This document shows positions 15,798 to 24,048 of a DNA stretch of 36,669 nucleotides, in pieces (positions within the stretch are counted from its first letter, which is position 1; the number at the start of each line of letters is the position of its first letter). The notes under the pieces were generated by a model that did not search any database, had not been told where the DNA came from, and saw only the letters and a program-made list of their open reading frames with translations. Where the stretch lies: positions 1 through 36,669 of the forward strand of contig CAAFXE010000161.1 of assembly GCA_900766915.1 (NCBI GenBank), in the 5' to 3' direction. Both the position numbers and the translations under genes were made by a program. This stretch comes from Lachnospiraceae bacterium (lineage in GTDB: Bacteria > Bacillota > Clostridia > Lachnospirales > Lachnospiraceae).

Positions 15798-18719
15798 CTA
15801 ATGCATCTGGCCAAATACATTCTGCAGTGCCTGAATGACTTCCTTGATATTGATTGGTTTCGACAGGAAACCGTTCATACCGCAGTCAAACGCTGCCCTG
15901 CGGTCCTCATCAAAGGCATTGGCCGTCATAGCAAGAATCGGAATGGAGGCAAGTACCGGTTCTTCCAGTTTTCTGATCAACCGGGTGGCCTCATAACCAT
16001 CCATGACGGGCATTTGAATATCCATAAGTACCAGATCATAATCGCCCGGTCTGGAGACTGTAATTTTCTCTACAGCCTCTGCACCATTTTCTGCCGTATC
16101 AATGATGAAACCATATTCGCCTAAGATTTCCAGTGCAATCTCACGATTCAGTTCATTATCCTCCACGAGCAGCAGATGTTTGCCCTCGAAATCAACGGCT
16201 TCATGAGGCACAGGCAATACACTTTCTTCTCTTGCCCTCATCTGCCCCAGTGCTACCAGCAGTGTCTCTCTTAAGTCTGACATAAACATTGGTTTCGAGC
16301 AGAAGGCTGTCACACCGGCAGCTTTTGCCTCAGCTTCGATATCCGTCCAGTCGTAAGCGGTGAGGATGATGATCGGTGTGTCATCTCCCAGTGCACGGAT
16401 CTGACGGGTGACTTCGATTCCGTTCATATCAGGCAGACGCCAGTCGATAATATATGCCTGGAATGCATCGTTGATCTCCAGAGACTGTCTGGCACGAAGC
16501 ACTGCTTCCTTACCGGATAATGTCCACTCCGAACGCATACCAACCGTAATGAGCATCTTCGTCACACTGTCGCAGGTGTTAAAATCATCGTCTACTACCA
16601 GAGCCTTCAATCCCTCCAGCTCCTTGATCTTTTCAATACTGCGGTGTTCAGACTGTAAACGGAGTGTGAGACCGATCACAAATTCTGTGCCTTTTCCCTG
16701 CTCCGTAAATACCTCAATGGTACCTCCCATCATATCAAGGATGTTCTTGGAAATCGCCATTCCCAGACCGGTACCCTGTGTTTTGCTGACAGTGGATGTA
16801 CGCTCCCGCTCAAATGGCTCGAAAATACGTGCCGCAAATTCCGGGCTCATGCCGATACCATTGTCTTTGACACGGATCTCATACCTTCCCTTTCCTTCCG
16901 GTGCATTGGGGAACTGGGTTACCCTGACAGAAACCGTTCCGCAGGGCGGTGTAAATTTAACGGCATTGGACAAAAGGTTTAAAAGAACCTGATTCAATCT
17001 GGTCTTATCGCAGAATACATCCTCGTCCGTCACATCCAGAATATCCATAAACAGATCCAATTGCTTTGCATGAATCTGACCTCCAATGATCGTCTTGATA
17101 TCATGGAAAATATCCGACAGATTTGCCGGCTGCTCATCGAGATGGATCTTTCCACTCTCAATACGGCTCATATCCAGCACATCGTTGATCAGGGAGAGCA
17201 GATGATTGCCGGAGGACAGGATCTTAGCCAGATAATCCTTGACCTTTTCCGTATTTGTCACATTGGCTGCTGCCAGGGTCGTAAAACCAATGATGGCATT
17301 CATAGGTGTACGAATGTCATGAGACATGCTGGAGAGGAAAGCACTCTTTGCACGGCTTGCATTCTCCGCAGTCTGAACCGCATCCTTCAATGCCTGATTT
17401 AACTTTCTGTCATTGGTACGGTCAGACATATCCAGGATAAATTTCTTTTCCCCCTGAATATCGCTGCAAAAAGCAACCACATGGAAAAGACGCGTTTCTC
17501 CACTCTTCTGATGAATATACTCCCTGTCCCACTCCAGCTGTCTGCCGGGCTGCAGCTCCTTCAAGCGCTGAATATCCTCCATAGGAATTTCCCCGGTTTC
17601 CGTCTGTGTGATGGCACGGATGTCCTCCAGAACCTCCATTTCTGAAATACCAAGTAATCTGTCAATATTGGGACTGATATATTCCACCGTAAGATTTCCT
17701 GCATTGATCATCAGGAAAACATCATCCACATTGCTGGAGAGCTTGGAAAAAAGCTCATCACGGGAAATCAGGGCATTATCCATTCGCTTCAGTTTATGTC
17801 GATTCTGCTGAACGACCATCAGGATAATGACGAAGCCTACAAGGACTGCAATGGCTGAAACAACAAAGATGGTAATATACTGCAGACTGTTCATGTTGGA
17901 GTTTACCACATCAGAAGGAACGAGACATACCACCGTCCAGTTCTGGAAGCCTGCTGACTCATACAGAAGATAATAGGATCTGCCCTCTGTACTGACAAGC
18001 AAGGCACCGGTTTTTCCTTCCTTAAATTCCTGCTTCAGTCCGGCAACTACTTCTTCCGTCACATGATCGCATTTCTCCACAAAGGCTAATACATTGTGGA
18101 TCGTACCCATATGCTCACTGCCATTATCAAGAACAACACGTCCATCGTCCAGAACTGCATAGGTGCCTGCCTGTCCGTCGAAGGAGGTCGTCTTGAGTGC
18201 TTTCACCAGATCGGAATTGTTGTAGGTAATGGCAATGGCTTCATAGTCAAAGCCACGATAGCTGCCTTTGTCTGTGGGAATGGCAAATACCATGATCTCC
18301 GGCTGATCCGGAACCACCGAATTGGCAACAATGGACTTCTGATCCAGGATCAGATCTGAAAGCTTGTTTCTAAGATCCAGATAGCCTGTACTGCCATCCA
18401 GTGTCATATACTCTGAATTTCGTGAAATGAAATAAAAGTCTGTGAAATGACTTTTGTTTTGAGCCTTCTCCAGATATTCTGCAATGTCAGCTTCACTGTC
18501 CGCACTCTCCAGATAAGGAGTCCACATCTCCATCTGGTTCCACTTGTCAGAGACAAGATTATAAAGATTTAAGTTCGCCTGATGAAGTATTTCCGTTAAG
18601 TGGGCTGTGCTTTCGCTGTAGATCGTATTTGATACAAAGTCATAATAACTCCTGATGCCTAAAACCATACCGGCAATACAAAATACTGTAATCAACAAGA
18701 CTGCCAATTTCTTTCTCAC
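15798..18719 (-). CDS. Hybrid sensor histidine kinase with two receiver domains
   Basis: This membrane-bound sensor of 973 residues has two transmembrane helices (about 4-25 and 281-303). They flank an extracellular sensor region of about 255 residues that may be Cache-like. Inside the cell follow a PAS domain (about 325-440), a HisKA domain with phospho-acceptor His467 in SSMSHDIRTPMNAIIGF, an ATPase domain (N-box NAVKFT, DNGIGM, GTGLGMAISK), and two receivers with phospho-acceptors Asp759 (IIDWRLPDMNG) and Asp900 (LMDIQMPVMDG), each with its Lys (SKP). The start is a GTG, decided by AGGAGG 7 bases upstream. It follows the solute-binding lipoprotein by 74 bases. There is no output domain, so an HPt step or protein contact is expected; an HPt gene lies at 32007-32369. 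Confidence 0.93.
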   Translation of the reverse strand: MRKKLAVLLITVFCIAGMVLGIRSYYDFVSNTIYSESTAHLTEILHQANLNLYNLVSDKWNQMEMWTPYLESADSEADIAEYLEKAQNKSHFTDFYFISRNSEYMTLDGSTGYLDLRNKLSDLILDQKSIVANSVVPDQPEIMVFAIPTDKGSYRGFDYEAIAITYNNSDLVKALKTTSFDGQAGTYAVLDDGRVVLDNGSEHMGTIHNVLAFVEKCDHVTEEVVAGLKQEFKEGKTGALLVSTEGRSYYLLYESAGFQNWTVVCLVPSDVVNSNMNSLQYITIFVVSAIAVLVGFVIILMVVQQNRHKLKRMDNALISRDELFSKLSSNVDDVFLMINAGNLTVEYISPNIDRLLGISEMEVLEDIRAITQTETGEIPMEDIQRLKELQPGRQLEWDREYIHQKSGETRLFHVVAFCSDIQGEKKFILDMSDRTNDRKLNQALKDAVQTAENASRAKSAFLSSMSHDIRTPMNAIIGFTTLAAANVTNTEKVKDYLAKILSSGNHLLSLINDVLDMSRIESGKIHLDEQPANLSDIFHDIKTIIGGQIHAKQLDLFMDILDVTDEDVFCDKTRLNQVLLNLLSNAVKFTPPCGTVSVRVTQFPNAPEGKGRYEIRVKDNGIGMSPEFAARIFEPFERERTSTVSKTQGTGLGMAISKNILDMMGGTIEVFTEQGKGTEFVIGLTLRLQSEHRSIEKIKELEGLKALVVDDDFNTCDSVTKMLITVGMRSEWTLSGKEAVLRARQSLEINDAFQAYIIDWRLPDMNGIEVTRQIRALGDDTPIIILTAYDWTDIEAEAKAAGVTAFCSKPMFMSDLRETLLVALGQMRAREESVLPVPHEAVDFEGKHLLLVEDNELNREIALEILGEYGFIIDTAENGAEAVEKITVSRPGDYDLVLMDIQMPVMDGYEATRLIRKLEEPVLASIPILAMTANAFDEDRRAAFDCGMNGFLSKPINIKEVIQALQNVFGQMH

Positions 18720-18793
18720 ATCACCACCTCCTTACTCAATCTCATTTATTATTCTTATCTGCCCAGTACCTTCCAGAGACTGTTTTTTTATGA

Positions 18794-20698
18794 TTATGGC
18801 TGCAGGATCGTCACATATTCTGTAGGCTCCAAAAACTGCTGTGTTTTTTTCAGTGCTTCCTGAATATACTCCTGGCTTGAGAAATCATTCACAATATAAT
18901 CTTCCCTCTTAGCCTTAATGTCCTCAGGCATTGGACAGTTACAGAAGGTTGGGTGTTCCAGATAAGTATCCGCACCTACCAAAAGTACTGTGTACACGAC
19001 ATCGTCCTCCAAAGGCTGACCGTTGACTGTAATATCTCCCAGAACAAACTTGCCACGCTCTGTCTCAGTGACGGTGTATTCCAAACCACTGGTAACAGGC
19101 ATCTGGTTTCTGTGGTGGATCGGGTTGGAACCGTCCTCCTTCACATTTACCAGCCAATCCATGATACGACGAACCTCTGCCCCGGTGTACTCACCGCGGT
19201 AAAGGGCATTTCTAAAGGTCATGATCCACTTCACCTGCTGCATGGTGTAATCGCCCTCATAAATAGAAGAGCTAGCCACACTTGCATAACCGATGGCGAT
19301 CTGGTCATCACCCCCTGCACGCAGGGTATTCATCAAAGAAGATGCAGCCTCACTGCCGTGAACACCAAAATCATTGGAATAGGCAGTTTTCTGGGTAATG
19401 ATCACTTCCTCTGCTTCCGGGTTTTTATAATCTGTAATCTGGGCATTAAATGCATCGTATGCCTGCTTTGCATCGTATTCCCCTGTCATCATCTTATGTC
19501 CCACATCCTGGGAGATGGCAAAAACCTCTGTAGATGCAAGACGCATATACAGGTGATTGCTGTTGATGCAGTCCTGCACATACTGAAGTGAATCTGAGAC
19601 ATCGATCTTTACTTCCTTATTGTAGGAAAGCACAGAGGTACCCGCGGAAACAGCTTTTTGCCCTTCATCACCAAAAACTGCCATCAGAACATCCATCACA
19701 GCGGCCTTTTTTGCTGCATCCTGTTCCACCTGTTTGGAAACTGCCAGCTGGCACATGGGATAAGTCAAGAGCCAGTTATCCTGGGAAGTTTCTCCGAAAT
19801 AAGGCAACATGACACAATTGACACCATCTTCAACCCGGATGCTGTCCGCCAGAGCTGCTGTGTTACGGATCATGGCAGTCTGTCCCTTACGGAATGGATC
19901 AGTCACTTTTGTAAACTGCAATTCTTCGTCACCCGGCTGGAAACGTACATCCTTTAAGAACTGCTCATATTTTTCAAACACCTTCGGCCAGACGGTATCA
20001 TCAAGGCCCACCTGGGTGTCTTCTGTCTCACTTTCATAATCCATACGCCATGCAGTTCCCTCCAGGCTCATAAGCTCCGGGATGGCACAGCCCTGCATGG
20101 TCTCCAGACAGCTGTAGTCATAATTCCAGTCTGTCTGAAAGCCTTTGACTCCCACTGCCTCAAAAGCATCAATGGCTGCCACGAACTCGGCATAATTGGT
20201 TGGCAGCGGAATGTTATACTGGTCAAACAGATCCTTATTGGCTACGATGCTGTCCACCTCAGCACACATAGGAAGCCAGCGGATGGCACCGCTGTTTTCA
20301 CGGTTAACATCCAGATAGCTTGAGTAGAAAGTACCTGCCACCTCTGTTGTACTTAAATCCATCAGATAATCTGCCAGAGGGGCAGCATCATTCAGAGAGA
20401 AACGACGGCAGGTAATGATGTCCGGCATCTCTTCTCCCCTTGCTATAAGATCTTTATAGTATTCCATAGTATTGTAGCTCTGCACAAAGGTAAACTCAAT
20501 GTCCGGGAATTTTTCCTCCAGCCATGGAGTCAGTTCCTTGAACATGGATCTATCACACATATACATACTGATCTTAACTTTTTCATCTTTTGCGGTCTGC
20601 TCTTCAGATTTTTTCTGACCTGCACAGCCTGTAAGTGTACCAATGAGCATAAGCACTGTCAGAAGCAGTGCTGCCCATCTGATTTTTTTGTTCTTCAT
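18794..20698 (-). CDS. Lipoprotein fusing a solute-binding domain to a 5'-nucleotidase C-terminal-like domain
   Basis: This secreted lipoprotein of 634 residues has lipobox LTGC with Cys25. Residues about 40-430 look like a family-1 extracellular solute-binding protein (opening VKISMYMCDRSMF, later DIITCRRFSL and KGQTAMIRNTAA). Residues about 445-634 resemble the C-terminal domain of 5'-nucleotidases: SSLMNTLRAGGDDQIAIGYA, then NALYRGEYTGAEVRRIMDWL, then GDITVNGQPLEDDVVYTVLL. The metallophosphatase half of such enzymes is absent, so this part would bind rather than cleave. No ABC permease is nearby. The gene is followed by a hybrid kinase, so the protein more likely presents a ligand to the sensor than feeds a transporter. 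A shared solute importer encoded elsewhere is the alternative. Confidence 0.8.
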   Translation of the reverse strand: MKNKKIRWAALLLTVLMLIGTLTGCAGQKKSEEQTAKDEKVKISMYMCDRSMFKELTPWLEEKFPDIEFTFVQSYNTMEYYKDLIARGEEMPDIITCRRFSLNDAAPLADYLMDLSTTEVAGTFYSSYLDVNRENSGAIRWLPMCAEVDSIVANKDLFDQYNIPLPTNYAEFVAAIDAFEAVGVKGFQTDWNYDYSCLETMQGCAIPELMSLEGTAWRMDYESETEDTQVGLDDTVWPKVFEKYEQFLKDVRFQPGDEELQFTKVTDPFRKGQTAMIRNTAALADSIRVEDGVNCVMLPYFGETSQDNWLLTYPMCQLAVSKQVEQDAAKKAAVMDVLMAVFGDEGQKAVSAGTSVLSYNKEVKIDVSDSLQYVQDCINSNHLYMRLASTEVFAISQDVGHKMMTGEYDAKQAYDAFNAQITDYKNPEAEEVIITQKTAYSNDFGVHGSEAASSLMNTLRAGGDDQIAIGYASVASSSIYEGDYTMQQVKWIMTFRNALYRGEYTGAEVRRIMDWLVNVKEDGSNPIHHRNQMPVTSGLEYTVTETERGKFVLGDITVNGQPLEDDVVYTVLLVGADTYLEHPTFCNCPMPEDIKAKREDYIVNDFSSQEYIQEALKKTQQFLEPTEYVTILQP

Positions 20699-20740
20699 AT
20701 CCTCTTCTCCTTAGTAAAACATACGATTCTCCGACTTTAT

Positions 20741-20769
20741 ACTATACAATAATGTCCCGGCTAAATCAA
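20741..20769 (-). promoter_or_regulatory. Sigma-A promoter of the sensor operon
   Basis: On the minus strand, TTGATT (20764-20769) and TATAGT (20741-20746) are separated by 17 bases. The promoter lies about 43 bases before the lipoprotein ATG, which has AAGGAGAAGAGG ahead of it. Tandem repeats lie directly upstream at 20783-20806. Confidence 0.8.
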
Positions 20770-20782
20770 CATGTTTCCGTTT

Positions 20783-20806
20783 ATTTCGGTATTCATTTCG
20801 GTATTC
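20783..20806. repeat. Two tandem 12-base repeats upstream of the sensor promoter
   Basis: ATTTCGGTATTC occurs twice back to back (20783-20794 and 20795-20806), ending 13 bases upstream of the -35 box. On the minus strand it reads GAATACCGAAAT twice. The position suits an activator binding site; this role is inferred. Confidence 0.55.
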
Positions 20807-20821
20807 TTACCATATTTCATA

Positions 20822-20863
20822 AAAATAAGGGATTCCAAAGCCACATAAGCTTTAAAATCCCTT
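20822..20863 (-). terminator. Terminator of tRNA-Leu(UAG)
   Basis: Arms AAGGGATT (20827-20834) and AATCCCTT (20856-20863) pair, with an inner AAAGC/GCTTT pairing. On the minus strand the hairpin is followed by ATTTTTATG. It lies just beyond the tRNA 3' end. Confidence 0.75.
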
Positions 20864-20869
20864 GTTTGA

Positions 20870-20950
20870 TGCGGATAACAGGACTTGAACCTGCACGTCA
20901 TGGACACCAGAACCTAAATCTGGCGCGTCTGCCAATTCCGCCATATCCGC
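20870..20950 (-). tRNA. tRNA-Leu (anticodon UAG)
   Basis: The cloverleaf is on the minus strand. The acceptor stem GCGGATA pairs with TATCCGC, followed by discriminator A. The D-arm starts TGGCGGAATTGGCAGACGC. The anticodon stem CCAGA/TCTGG encloses the loop TTTAGGT, giving anticodon TAG. A class II variable arm is present, and the T-loop is TTCAAGT. CCA is not encoded (TCA follows). Confidence 0.95.
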
Positions 20951-20964
20951 ATAACTTCTTTGAC

Positions 20965-20993
20965 ACTATACACTCTTAGGTTAGAAAAGTCAA
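20965..20993 (-). promoter_or_regulatory. Promoter of tRNA-Leu(UAG)
   Basis: On the minus strand, TTGACT (20988-20993) and TATAGT (20965-20970) lie 17 bases apart. They end 14 bases before the tRNA 5' end, so this is a dedicated tRNA promoter. Confidence 0.8.
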
Positions 20994-21004
20994 CCTGAAA
21001 TCAC

Positions 21005-21047
21005 AAAAAAATACCTCTGATCTTGCTGATATCTGCAAGACCAGAGG
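21005..21047 (-). terminator. Terminator after malic enzyme
   Basis: A 13-bp stem (21014-21026 with 21035-21047, one mismatch or wobble position) has an 8-base loop. It is followed on the minus strand by TATTTTTTTG, and begins 14 bases past the malic enzyme stop. Confidence 0.88.
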
Positions 21048-21061
21048 GTTACTTTTATTCC

Positions 21062-22234
21062 TTAAATTCTCGCTACGCCGGTTTCCTTCGCAGCTTTTGC
21101 TACAGCCTCTGCTACCACCTTCACCACACGTTTGTCAAAGGGACTTGGGATAATGTAATCCGCAGATAATTCGTCCTCGGAGATGAGTCCTGCAATGGCA
21201 TAAGCTGCCGCCAGCTTCATCTCATCATTAATATCCTTTGCACGCACATCTAAGGCACCGCGGAATACTCCCGGGAATGCCAGTACGTTATTGATCTGGT
21301 TTGGAAAGTCGCTTCGTCCGGTTCCTACCACTGCTGCACCTGCTTCTCTTGCCTTGTCCGGCATGATTTCCGGAACAGGATTTGCCATGGCAAACAGGAT
21401 CGCATTCTCATTCATGGATGCAACCATTTCCTGAGATACAATGTTTGGGGCTGAGACACCTACAAAGATATCTGCACCCTTCAGGGCGTCTGCAAGCTTT
21501 CCTTTCAACTGATCAGGGTTGGTCTTTTCCGCCATTTCCCTCTGTACGGGGTTCAGTTTCTCTGATTCTCTGGAAATAATACCATTGATATCACACATGA
21601 TCACATTTTTAAATCCGTAGGTAAGCAAAAGCTTTGTGATGGCGATTCCTGCGGAACCTGCACCATTGACTACAACCTTACAGTCTTCCTTCTTTTTGCC
21701 TGCTACCTTTAATCCGTTAATGATACCGGAAAGCACCACAATGGCTGTTCCGTGCTGGTCATCATGGAAGATTGGAATATCACAGCACTCCTTTAATCTT
21801 CTTTCGATTTCAAAGCATCTTGGGGCAGAAATATCTTCCAGATTCACACCGCCAAAGCTTCCTGATAAAAGCCGCACGGTATTTACGATCTCATCTACAT
21901 CCTTGCTTCTGATGCAGAGAGGGAATGCATCTACATCACCAAATTCCTTAAAAAGAACACATTTCCCTTCCATAACCGGCATGCCTGCTTCCGGTCCGAT
22001 ATCTCCCAGACCCAGGACTGCGGTTCCATCAGTAATCACTGCCACCATATTGTGACGGCGTGTATAGGTGTAGGATAAATCCACATTTTCAGAAATCTTC
22101 AAACAGGGTTCTGCAACTCCCGGTGTGTATGCCACAGATAACTCTTCCGGTGTTTCTACTTTGGCACGGCTTTTGATTTCCAGCTTGCCTGCCCATGCTT
22201 CATGCTGCTTTAAAGCAATTTCCTTTTTGTCCAT
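21062..22234 (-). CDS. Malic enzyme (NAD(P)-dependent malate dehydrogenase, decarboxylating)
   Basis: This enzyme converts malate to pyruvate and CO2 with reduction of NAD(P). The 390-residue protein is the short prokaryotic form without a phosphotransacetylase extension. It shows VAYTPGVAEPC with the catalytic tyrosine, MPVMEGKCVLFKEFGDVDAF with the catalytic lysine, the metal-binding FHDDQHGTAIVV, and the Rossmann motif VVNGAGSAGIAI. The start has GAGGAGG 8 bases upstream. It lies 37 bases after the aldolase-like gene and is probably co-transcribed with it. Cofactor preference cannot be decided by eye. Confidence 0.94.
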   Translation of the reverse strand: MDKKEIALKQHEAWAGKLEIKSRAKVETPEELSVAYTPGVAEPCLKISENVDLSYTYTRRHNMVAVITDGTAVLGLGDIGPEAGMPVMEGKCVLFKEFGDVDAFPLCIRSKDVDEIVNTVRLLSGSFGGVNLEDISAPRCFEIERRLKECCDIPIFHDDQHGTAIVVLSGIINGLKVAGKKKEDCKVVVNGAGSAGIAITKLLLTYGFKNVIMCDINGIISRESEKLNPVQREMAEKTNPDQLKGKLADALKGADIFVGVSAPNIVSQEMVASMNENAILFAMANPVPEIMPDKAREAGAAVVGTGRSDFPNQINNVLAFPGVFRGALDVRAKDINDEMKLAAAYAIAGLISEDELSADYIIPSPFDKRVVKVVAEAVAKAAKETGVARI

Positions 22235-22271
22235 TCACAATTTCCTCCTCATTCTCCACTTCATAGGACTC

Positions 22272-23306
22272 TTAAAGATCCGAAATATCCTCAATCAGAG
22301 TATCGATATCCTCATCCCTGGTCGCCCAGCTGGTACAGAAACGCACCGCACTATACTCCTCATCCATGGCAGTCCACAGCTCAAAGGAATACTTCCCTTC
22401 CAGCTGTTTTAAATGACTGTTTGGAAGAATCGGGAACTGCTGGTTGGTGTAGGAATCATACAAAAGTGGATAACCCTTGTCCAGAAATGCTTCTTTCAGA
22501 CGCATTGCCTGCTCCACTGCCTTCCCGGCAATCTCTTCATAAAGACCATTGGATAGCAGCGTTTCAAACTGAATGCCTAAAAGCCTTCCCTTCGCCAGCA
22601 TACCTCCTCTTTGCTTGATCATATATCGAAAATCTTTTGTAAGAGAAGCATTGGTAATCACCACTGCCTCCCCAAAAAGAGCACCTACCTTGGTACCTCC
22701 AATGTAAAACACATCAGTGAAGGCTGCTATATCCTGCCAGGTAAGATCAGTTCCCTGGGACATGAGTCCATAGCCTAATCTGGCTCCGTCTAAAAATAAC
22801 GGAAGCTCTAATTTCTGACAGGTCTCATACAGAGCTTTCAATTCTTCCTTTGTATACAGGGTTCCGTTTTCTGTGGGATGAGAAATATAAACCATACCCG
22901 GCTGAACGATATGTTCATGGGAGCCGTCTGCCCAGTGTGCATCATAGGCTTCCTGCACCTGTGCGGCCGTAATCTTTCCATCTTCTGAAGGCAGGGCGAG
23001 TACCTTATGGCCAGTAGATTCAATGGCTCCTGTCTCATGTGCATTGATGTGACCGGTATTGGCACACAGCACCCCCTGATAAGGTCTTAAAATGGATGCA
23101 ATGACTGTGGTGTTTGTCTGCGTACCTCCTACCAGAAACTGCACGTAAGCATCCTCTGCTCCGCATTTTTTCCGGATTATGGCTCTGGCACGTTCACAGT
23201 ATTCGTCCTCTCCATACCCTAAGGTCTGCACGAAATTTGTTTCCTGAAGCTTCTCCAGAATTTTTGGATGAGCTCCCTCTAAATAATCACAGTTAAAACG
23301 TATCAC
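22272..23306 (-). CDS. Threonine-aldolase-like PLP enzyme
   Basis: This PLP-dependent lyase of the beta-eliminating lyase/low-specificity threonine aldolase family has 344 residues. The Schiff-base lysine is probably Lys206 in FYIGGTKVGALFGEA. Asp173 in FLDGARLGYG should contact the PLP ring nitrogen, and His86 in NTGHINAHETGA the active site. It would split L-threonine or allo-threonine into glycine and acetaldehyde; related amino-acid lyase activity is possible. The start is a GTG preceded by GGGAGA. It is the first gene before malic enzyme and lies below a cluster of palindromes. Confidence 0.88.
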   Translation of the reverse strand: MIRFNCDYLEGAHPKILEKLQETNFVQTLGYGEDEYCERARAIIRKKCGAEDAYVQFLVGGTQTNTTVIASILRPYQGVLCANTGHINAHETGAIESTGHKVLALPSEDGKITAAQVQEAYDAHWADGSHEHIVQPGMVYISHPTENGTLYTKEELKALYETCQKLELPLFLDGARLGYGLMSQGTDLTWQDIAAFTDVFYIGGTKVGALFGEAVVITNASLTKDFRYMIKQRGGMLAKGRLLGIQFETLLSNGLYEEIAGKAVEQAMRLKEAFLDKGYPLLYDSYTNQQFPILPNSHLKQLEGKYSFELWTAMDEEYSAVRFCTSWATRDEDIDTLIEDISDL

Positions 23307-23321
23307 TTTACTTATCTCCCT

Positions 23322-23430
23322 GTACGTATCTGTTCAGTTCCTTCCAGATACGTGCAAAAATCCATCCTAAATTTGCTTCGCAAATGGATTTTTGCTTGTA
23401 AAACTCGGGATTTTCTTACGAAAACCCTCG
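23322..23430. repeat. Cluster of three nested palindromes
   Basis: Three hairpins follow one another. The first has arms GTACGTATCTG (23322-23332) and CAGATACGTGC (23345-23355). The second has 12-bp perfect arms GCAAAAATCCAT (23354-23365) and ATGGATTTTTGC (23384-23395) enclosing a smaller ATTTGC-TTC-GCAAAT. The third has GGGATTTTC and GAAAACCC arms around 23407-23427. The second could terminate the ABC operon, as it ends TTTTTGC on the minus strand. The first sits directly ahead of the aldolase ribosome site. The dense mosaic resembles a dispersed intergenic repeat, which would need a genome search to confirm. Confidence 0.6.
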
Positions 23431-23452
23431 CGGAATAGTGGCTATTGAACAA

Positions 23453-24031
23453 CTACTCGCTTTCTACCATAACATACTCTTCCATTGCATTGATAATACA
23501 GCGCTCCAAAATCACTCCCACCGCCGGGATTTCTCCCGCACCCTGAAGCTCAGACAGTTTGATCAACAGTCCCATATTGCCTTCCTGAATGATATCCTCC
23601 AAATTGACGCCCCGCTCGGCATAGGGCACAGCCAGCTGAGCGATCAATGGAAGCCAGCTCTCCGCAATCCTTCCAATGACAGATCCATCACCGGAAAGGA
23701 GCTTTTCATATGCTTCTTCCATCTGTTCTAAAGACAATTCTTCAATCCGGGATAATTCCTCAAGATACATCTGAAAATAAGACTGCTCTTCTTCCCCGTC
23801 AGGAACCGGGGGTTGCACGTTCTCCGGTTCCTCTTCCTCAGGCTGAGGCTCCGCTGTCTGCTCCTGGGGAGACAGCTTCATATATTCATAGATTAATTCA
23901 ATCTGTTCTTCTGTTAATTCCATCCCTGAAAAATAGTTCAGGATCTCTTCTCTGGAAAGAGGTTCCAGGGAAGCCCTTCTGATTTCAGCAACAGAACGCA
24001 GGGTTTCCATAAAGGCGTTTCTATCTAACAT
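23453..24031 (-). CDS. Sigma-factor-like protein with only regions 1.2 and 2
   Basis: This is a protein of 192 residues. Residues 1-55 are helical and 56-82 form an acidic Glu/Pro/Gln linker. Residues about 84-112 (YFQMYLEELSRIEELSLEQ) resemble sigma-70 region 1.2. Residues about 125-190 resemble region 2, with the core-binding block RGVNLEDIIQEGNMGLLIKL. Regions 3 and 4 are absent, and the aromatic residues of region 2.3 used for promoter melting are missing. It therefore looks able to touch RNA polymerase core but unlikely to recognise a promoter alone. The start has AGGAG 6 bases upstream. It is the last gene of an ABC-transporter operon, 17 bases after the permease. Confidence 0.72.
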   Translation of the reverse strand: MLDRNAFMETLRSVAEIRRASLEPLSREEILNYFSGMELTEEQIELIYEYMKLSPQEQTAEPQPEEEEPENVQPPVPDGEEEQSYFQMYLEELSRIEELSLEQMEEAYEKLLSGDGSVIGRIAESWLPLIAQLAVPYAERGVNLEDIIQEGNMGLLIKLSELQGAGEIPAVGVILERCIINAMEEYVMVESE

Positions 24032-24048
24032 GCTCTTCTCCTGTTATC

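Noticed and set aside
16408..16992. A 194-codon plus-strand open frame
   Set aside because: It is antisense to the histidine kinase ATPase and receiver domains and shows no independent evidence of coding.
18953..19591. A 212-codon plus-strand open frame
   Set aside because: It is fully antisense to the solute-binding lipoprotein gene, which has a signal peptide, a ribosome site and a promoter. The antisense product shows no family motif.
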